Of a stretch of DNA of 64,000 nucleotides, positions 60,023 to 64,000 are shown one piece after another. Position numbers and translations under genes: made by a program. The stretch spans positions 4,737,001 through 4,801,000 of the forward strand of contig NC_092670.1 in the NCBI RefSeq assembly GCF_964355755.1, in the 5' to 3' direction. The DNA comes from Antedon mediterranea. Taxonomy: Eukaryota > Echinodermata > Crinoidea > Comatulida > Antedonidae. The notes under the pieces are model-generated. The model searched no databases. It was not told where the DNA came from and saw only the letters and a list, made by a program, of their open reading frames with translations. Each line of letters starts with the position of its first letter. Within the stretch, counting starts at the first letter, position 1.

Positions 60023-60812
60023 AGGATTCTAAAACCACTCGGGACAACCAATGAATGTATCACAGTCTTGTTCTTTTTTTTGTATATAAGTTTATAAAAG
60101 TTTTAAAACTTTTTTTTAACGTCATGTATACGAATATTGCTTCTATAATGATACAGAGCGATCACAGCAAACATCTTGACGTTTTACTACATTATTTTGC
60201 TAAGTTTACATTACCATACTTTTGTATATAATTATGCTAGTAAGTTTATGATTTGTACAGATCATTAGGAACATAGAAGGTGAGATTGTTTACCTCCACT
60301 ATTCAAAATAATACTAATGACTTCCAGGATGGTCGAAGTAGGCCTATATTAATCGAAAAATGTCCAGAAACTCAACAGTTCTTTTTTGTAGCCGACACGT
60401 TGTATATCGCAAACTTTATATCGACTTCCATTTTAGTATTAGATTTTAACAGACAAGAATGGTATTAGCTTACAAGAAGTAGACTTAATAGACTTAATTG
60501 ATCTGTTTTGAAGAGAGGTGGCTTTCCAGAATTCATTGTTTATCAGTGAGCAGGTAGGCGAAATTTCAAATACGTCTAACGGGTTATTTCCTAAAAAAGA
60601 GCTCAACCAGTGTTTTGTATTTTTTCTAATAAAAAAATAATTATATTTACAATGCTAACATTATGTTTACTGTTTATTTGGATATTTGAATTTACTACAG
60701 GGCGCGTAGTCGAATATATCAATATTTCGATATTTAACTTGTCTCCGGTAGAAAAATTGTAGCAAGTTAATAAAATGTAGTTGATAACACTTTATTATAA
60801 TAAAAACTCTAG
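60023..60812. other. Non-coding stretch
   Basis: AT-rich; the 62-codon ORF at 60280-60468 is unrecognised and has no family features. Confidence 0.4.
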
Positions 60813-61285
60813 ATTAGTATGCGGCAATGGAAAAGAATCCTTGCTGGTTGATTTTTGTTCTTTGTGAACACGGTGGTAAAACGTTTTTCCAGAAGTGAAT
60901 GTACAATAGATTTTTGTTAAATATTTTCTATGAAATGTTATATAATTGCGGAATATATTATCATGATTGTATAAATGCCTGTTCTTTAGTCCATGATTTA
61001 ATCAAGTTTTCTTTAGTCTGTGTACCGTCCGATCGTGCATGATTAATATGCGGCTATGGAAAAGAATCCTTGCTGGTATAATAACGCATGGTTGATTTTT
61101 GTTCTTTGTGAACATGGTGGTAAAACGTTTTTCCAGAAGTGAATGTACAATAGATTTTTGTTAAATATTTTCTATGAAATGTTATATAATTGCGGAATAT
61201 ATTATCATGATTGTATAAATGCCTGTTCTTTAGTCCATGATTTAATCAAGTTTTCTTTAGTCTGTGTACATCCGATCGTGTGAGG
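60813..61285. repeat. 229-bp tandem duplication
   Basis: TATGCGGCAATGGAAAAGAA at 60818 recurs as TATGCGGCTATGGAAAAGAA at 61047; the two copies run to CCGATCGTG (61036 and 61280). They differ by a handful of substitutions and a 13-bp insertion (TATAATAACGCAT) in copy 2. Non-coding. Confidence 0.9.
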
Positions 61286-61990
61286 GGGATATCCATGATC
61301 TACGCTAACACATTTCCAATGCAAACATCGTATCGCGGATTAATCATTTAATATTCTGATTTATATTCTTTCATGTAACGAAATGCACTCGGAAAGGAGT
61401 TCAATAGAGTAGTTATTGGATATCATGTGACCCACAATCCTTCAATTGGACAATAATCTACTAAAGTGTGTTATAATAGAGTTATAACAGTAACGTGATA
61501 CCGTGTGATTTTTCAGATAGAATTCTTGTATTAAACGGAAAGAAAAATATTGTATTTTAACACCTTATTTTCTGAATTAAGTCAATCCTGTTTTTGATAA
61601 AAATAAAAATAAATTTTCTTTAATATTATTGTTTAATGTAAATAAATGTCATGTACAGTGATTTAATAAAGCACTATTTACATTATATTTTTGTTGCTTA
61701 TAATTAATTTAATTAGAAAGTCAATAGCTTATCCTTCCTAATAACATAACTTCGATATAAGAAAAGTAGAATATGTAAATAATTTCACGTCAAGTAATGT
61801 AAAATGAGTGCGGTACCCATGTAGTCCCCTCCCCCTCTTCATATCTTCCCTCGCTTACGGTACAGTAAACATATTGACTCAACATTTTTAAATTGTGTCT
61901 AAAAATACTTACAATGTACAATAGACACCCAAATAAGACCAAAAAGAGCGGGTGCTTGTCAATTTGGTTACCAATTGTCTTAAGGGGTAG
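61286..61990. other. Non-coding stretch
   Basis: AT-rich, nothing recognised. Confidence 0.4.
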
Positions 61991-63635
61991 TTGTGCTATG
62001 GGATAGTTGTACTAAAGGAAAATTGTACTATGAGATAGTTGTCCTAGGGTAATTGTTCTAGGGATTAGTTGCTTTAGGGGTAGTTATCCTAGGTGGTAAC
62101 TGTTCAGGTGGTAGTTATCCTATGGGGAATTATCCCGGGGGTAATTGTCTGGGTGGTAGTTATCCTTGGGGTAGCATGGGGGTAATTGTCCGGGTGGTAG
62201 TTATCCTAGTTGTAGTTATCTTGGGATAATTTTCCGGGTGGTAGTTACTCTAGGGGTAGCATGGGGGTAATTATCTGGGTGATAGTTATCCTGGGGTAAT
62301 GTTTTCCAGGGGTAGGCCTGTTATCATGAGGGTAATTTTCCGGGTGGTAGTTACGTAGGGGTAGTTATCCTGGAGGTAATTGTTTGGGTGGTAGTTATCC
62401 TGGGGGTAATTGTCCGGGTGGTAATTATCCTAGGGGTAGCATGGGGGTAATTTTCCGGGTGGTAGTTATCCTAGGGGTAGTTATCCCGGGGGTAATTGTC
62501 TGGGTGGTAGTTATCCTTGGGGTAGCATGGGGGTAATTGTCCGGGTGGTAGTTATCCTAGTTGTAGTTATCTTGGGATAATTTTCCGGGTGGTAGTTACT
62601 CTAGGGGTAGCATGGGGGTAATTATCTGGGTGATAGTTATCCTGGGGTAATGTTTTCCAGGGGTAGGCCTGTTATCATGAGGGTAATTTTCCGGGTGGTA
62701 GTTACGTAGGGGTAGTTATCCTGGAGGTAATTGTCCGGGTGGTAGTTATCCTTGGGGTAATTGTCCGGGTGGTAGTTATCCCGGGGGTAATTGTCCGGGT
62801 GGTAGTTATCCTTGGGGTAGCATGGAGGTAATTGTCCGGGTGGTAGTTCTCCTAGTTATCTTGGGGTAATTTTCCGGGTGGTAGTTATCCTAGGGGTAAT
62901 TGTCTGGGTGGTAGTTATCCTGGGGTAATTTCTGGGTGAGTTTTCCAGTGGTAGGCCTAGTTATCCTGAGGGTAATTGTCCGGGTGGTAGTTACGTAGGG
63001 GTAGTTATCCTGGAAGTAATTGTCCGGGTGGTAGTTGTCCGGGTGGTAGTTATCCTGGGGCTATTGTCCGGGTGGTAGTTGTCCGGGTGGTAGTTATCCT
63101 TAGGGTAATTGTCCGGTTGGTAATTGTCCGGGTGATAGTTATCCTGGGGGTAGTTGTCCGGGTGGTAGTTATCCTGGGGGTAATTGTCCGGGTGGTAGTT
63201 ATCCTAGGGGTAGCATGGGGTAATTTTCCGGGTGGTAGTTATCCTAGTTGTAGTTATCTTGGGATAATTTTCCGGGTGGCAGTTATCCTAGGGGTAGCAT
63301 GGGGGTAATTATCTGGGTGGTAGTTATCCTGGGGTAATGTTTTCCTGGAGGTAATTGTACGGTGGTAGCTGTCCGGGTGGTAGCTGTCCGGGTGGTAGTT
63401 ATCCTGGGACTATTGTCCGGGTGGTAGTTGTCCGGGTGGTAGTTATCCTTGGGGTAATTGTCCGGTTGGTAGTTGTCCGGCTGGTAGTTATCCTTTGGGG
63501 GTAATTGTCCGGGTGGTAGTTGTCTGGCTGAAGTTATCCTGTGATTAATCGTCCGGGTGGTAGTTGTCCGGGTGGTAGTTGTCCGGGTGGTAGTTATCCT
63601 GGGGGTAATTGTCCGGGTGAGTTTTCCAGTGTTAG
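61990..63635. repeat. GGTAGTTATCCTGGGGGTAATTGTCCGGGT minisatellite-like array
   Basis: Degenerate short units of two alternating types, GGTAGTTATCCtgGGG and GTAATTGTCCGGGT, for 1.6 kb. A longer block repeats: 62118-62380 (TTATCCCGGGGGTAATTGTC..CATGGGGGTAATTATCTGGG..TTTTCCAGGGGTAGGCC) recurs from 62479. G-rich on the plus strand, in contrast to the AT-rich surroundings. ORFs on both strands encode only VVVRV- or TTRTT-type repeats. Confidence 0.9.
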
Positions 63636-63662
63636 TTGTCCAGATACTGGAAAATTCAGATG

Positions 63663-63702
63663 ATGTAACCATGGAGGAAATATATTTCCTCCATGATGTA
63701 AC
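63663..63702. repeat. Micro-hairpin with exact 7-bp direct-repeat flanks (copy 4 of 4)
   Basis: A perfect 26-bp palindrome (63670-63695; left half CATGGAGGAAATA) is flanked by ATGTAAC at 63663-63669 and 63696-63702. It lies just after the minisatellite. Confidence 0.75.
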
Positions 63703-64000
63703 ATATAAAGCCTATTGGAATTTAAAACAGCTATTTATAAAGTTTTATAAAATTTCCCGTAGATAATATATAAGCATATATCTAATTAGTCTGGTATATT
63801 TTCTGAAGAAGAACTTGATATCAACGTCAATGTTTTCTCAGCATCAGAGTGATTCTCGTTTACAGCGACTGTTAAATTTACCGATACCGTAATTCATTAT
63901 GTGAGTACAATCATCATGTGTAATTAACTTCCTATTTAAAACTACACTAAGGGTTAAGCATAATGCAGAGCAATTAGGCCACAGAGCACCGACATAATGA
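63703..64000. other. Non-coding end of window
   Basis: Nothing recognised. Confidence 0.4.

Noticed and set aside
63072-63672. VVVRVVVIL- and TTRTTTTRT-type ORFs
   Set aside because: Products of the GGTAGTTATCC minisatellite, not genes.

Overview
This is eukaryotic, AT-rich, intron-bearing, repeat-dense DNA. The word AGGCCTA and its variants is scattered throughout and very dense at 8.2-9.0 kb, tRNA-derived SINE and LINE debris is present, and two conserved animal genes occur. I read it as an invertebrate animal, most likely a marine deuterostome such as an echinoderm; the phylum is an impression, not something the sequence proves.

Layout. 1-7.9 kb: no convincing gene; small TA-flanked MITEs, a SINE, a CAGGG-ended inverted-repeat element (3448-5352) and a hAT-like non-autonomous element with a clean 8-bp target duplication (6192-7835). 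About 7.9-18.6 kb: one very large inverted structure. An array of a 97-bp satellite (9.4-11.1 kb) faces the same satellite in opposite orientation (14.1-18.3 kb) across a second, 764-bp higher-order satellite (11.1-13.4 kb). The outermost inverted ends look like a diverged monomer of the same satellite. 19.9-27.2 kb, minus strand: an 11-exon KICS2 gene (KICSTOR subunit, amino-acid control of mTORC1). 27.5-35.9 kb, plus strand: a 9-exon SNRNP40 gene (U5 snRNP WD40 protein). The two share a 273-bp head-to-head promoter interval.

39.5-59.1 kb: three plus-strand, single-coding-exon genes for small type I membrane proteins with a related Ig-like domain. All carry the signature C-x6-C-[SN]-[LI]-T-x-H-E-G and have a 3' splice site 2-8 bases before the ATG. 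I do not recognise the family; it looks like a small expanding receptor cluster. They alternate with large young inverted repeats: 43.0-45.7 kb, a TTAA-flanked 46.5-48.1 kb element, and a 3.85-kb foldback at 53.4-57.2 kb carrying broken copies of a transposon-associated, nuclease-like protein. The foldback sits inside one copy of a local tandem duplication whose other copy preserves the empty site. 59-64 kb: small MITEs, a 229-bp duplication and a GGTAGTTATCC minisatellite.

Most unusual observations: the Ig-like gene family, the large satellite foldback, and four separate 26-35 bp hairpins, all beginning CA[GT]GG and each flanked by a 6-7 bp direct repeat, which look like a class of extremely small insertions.
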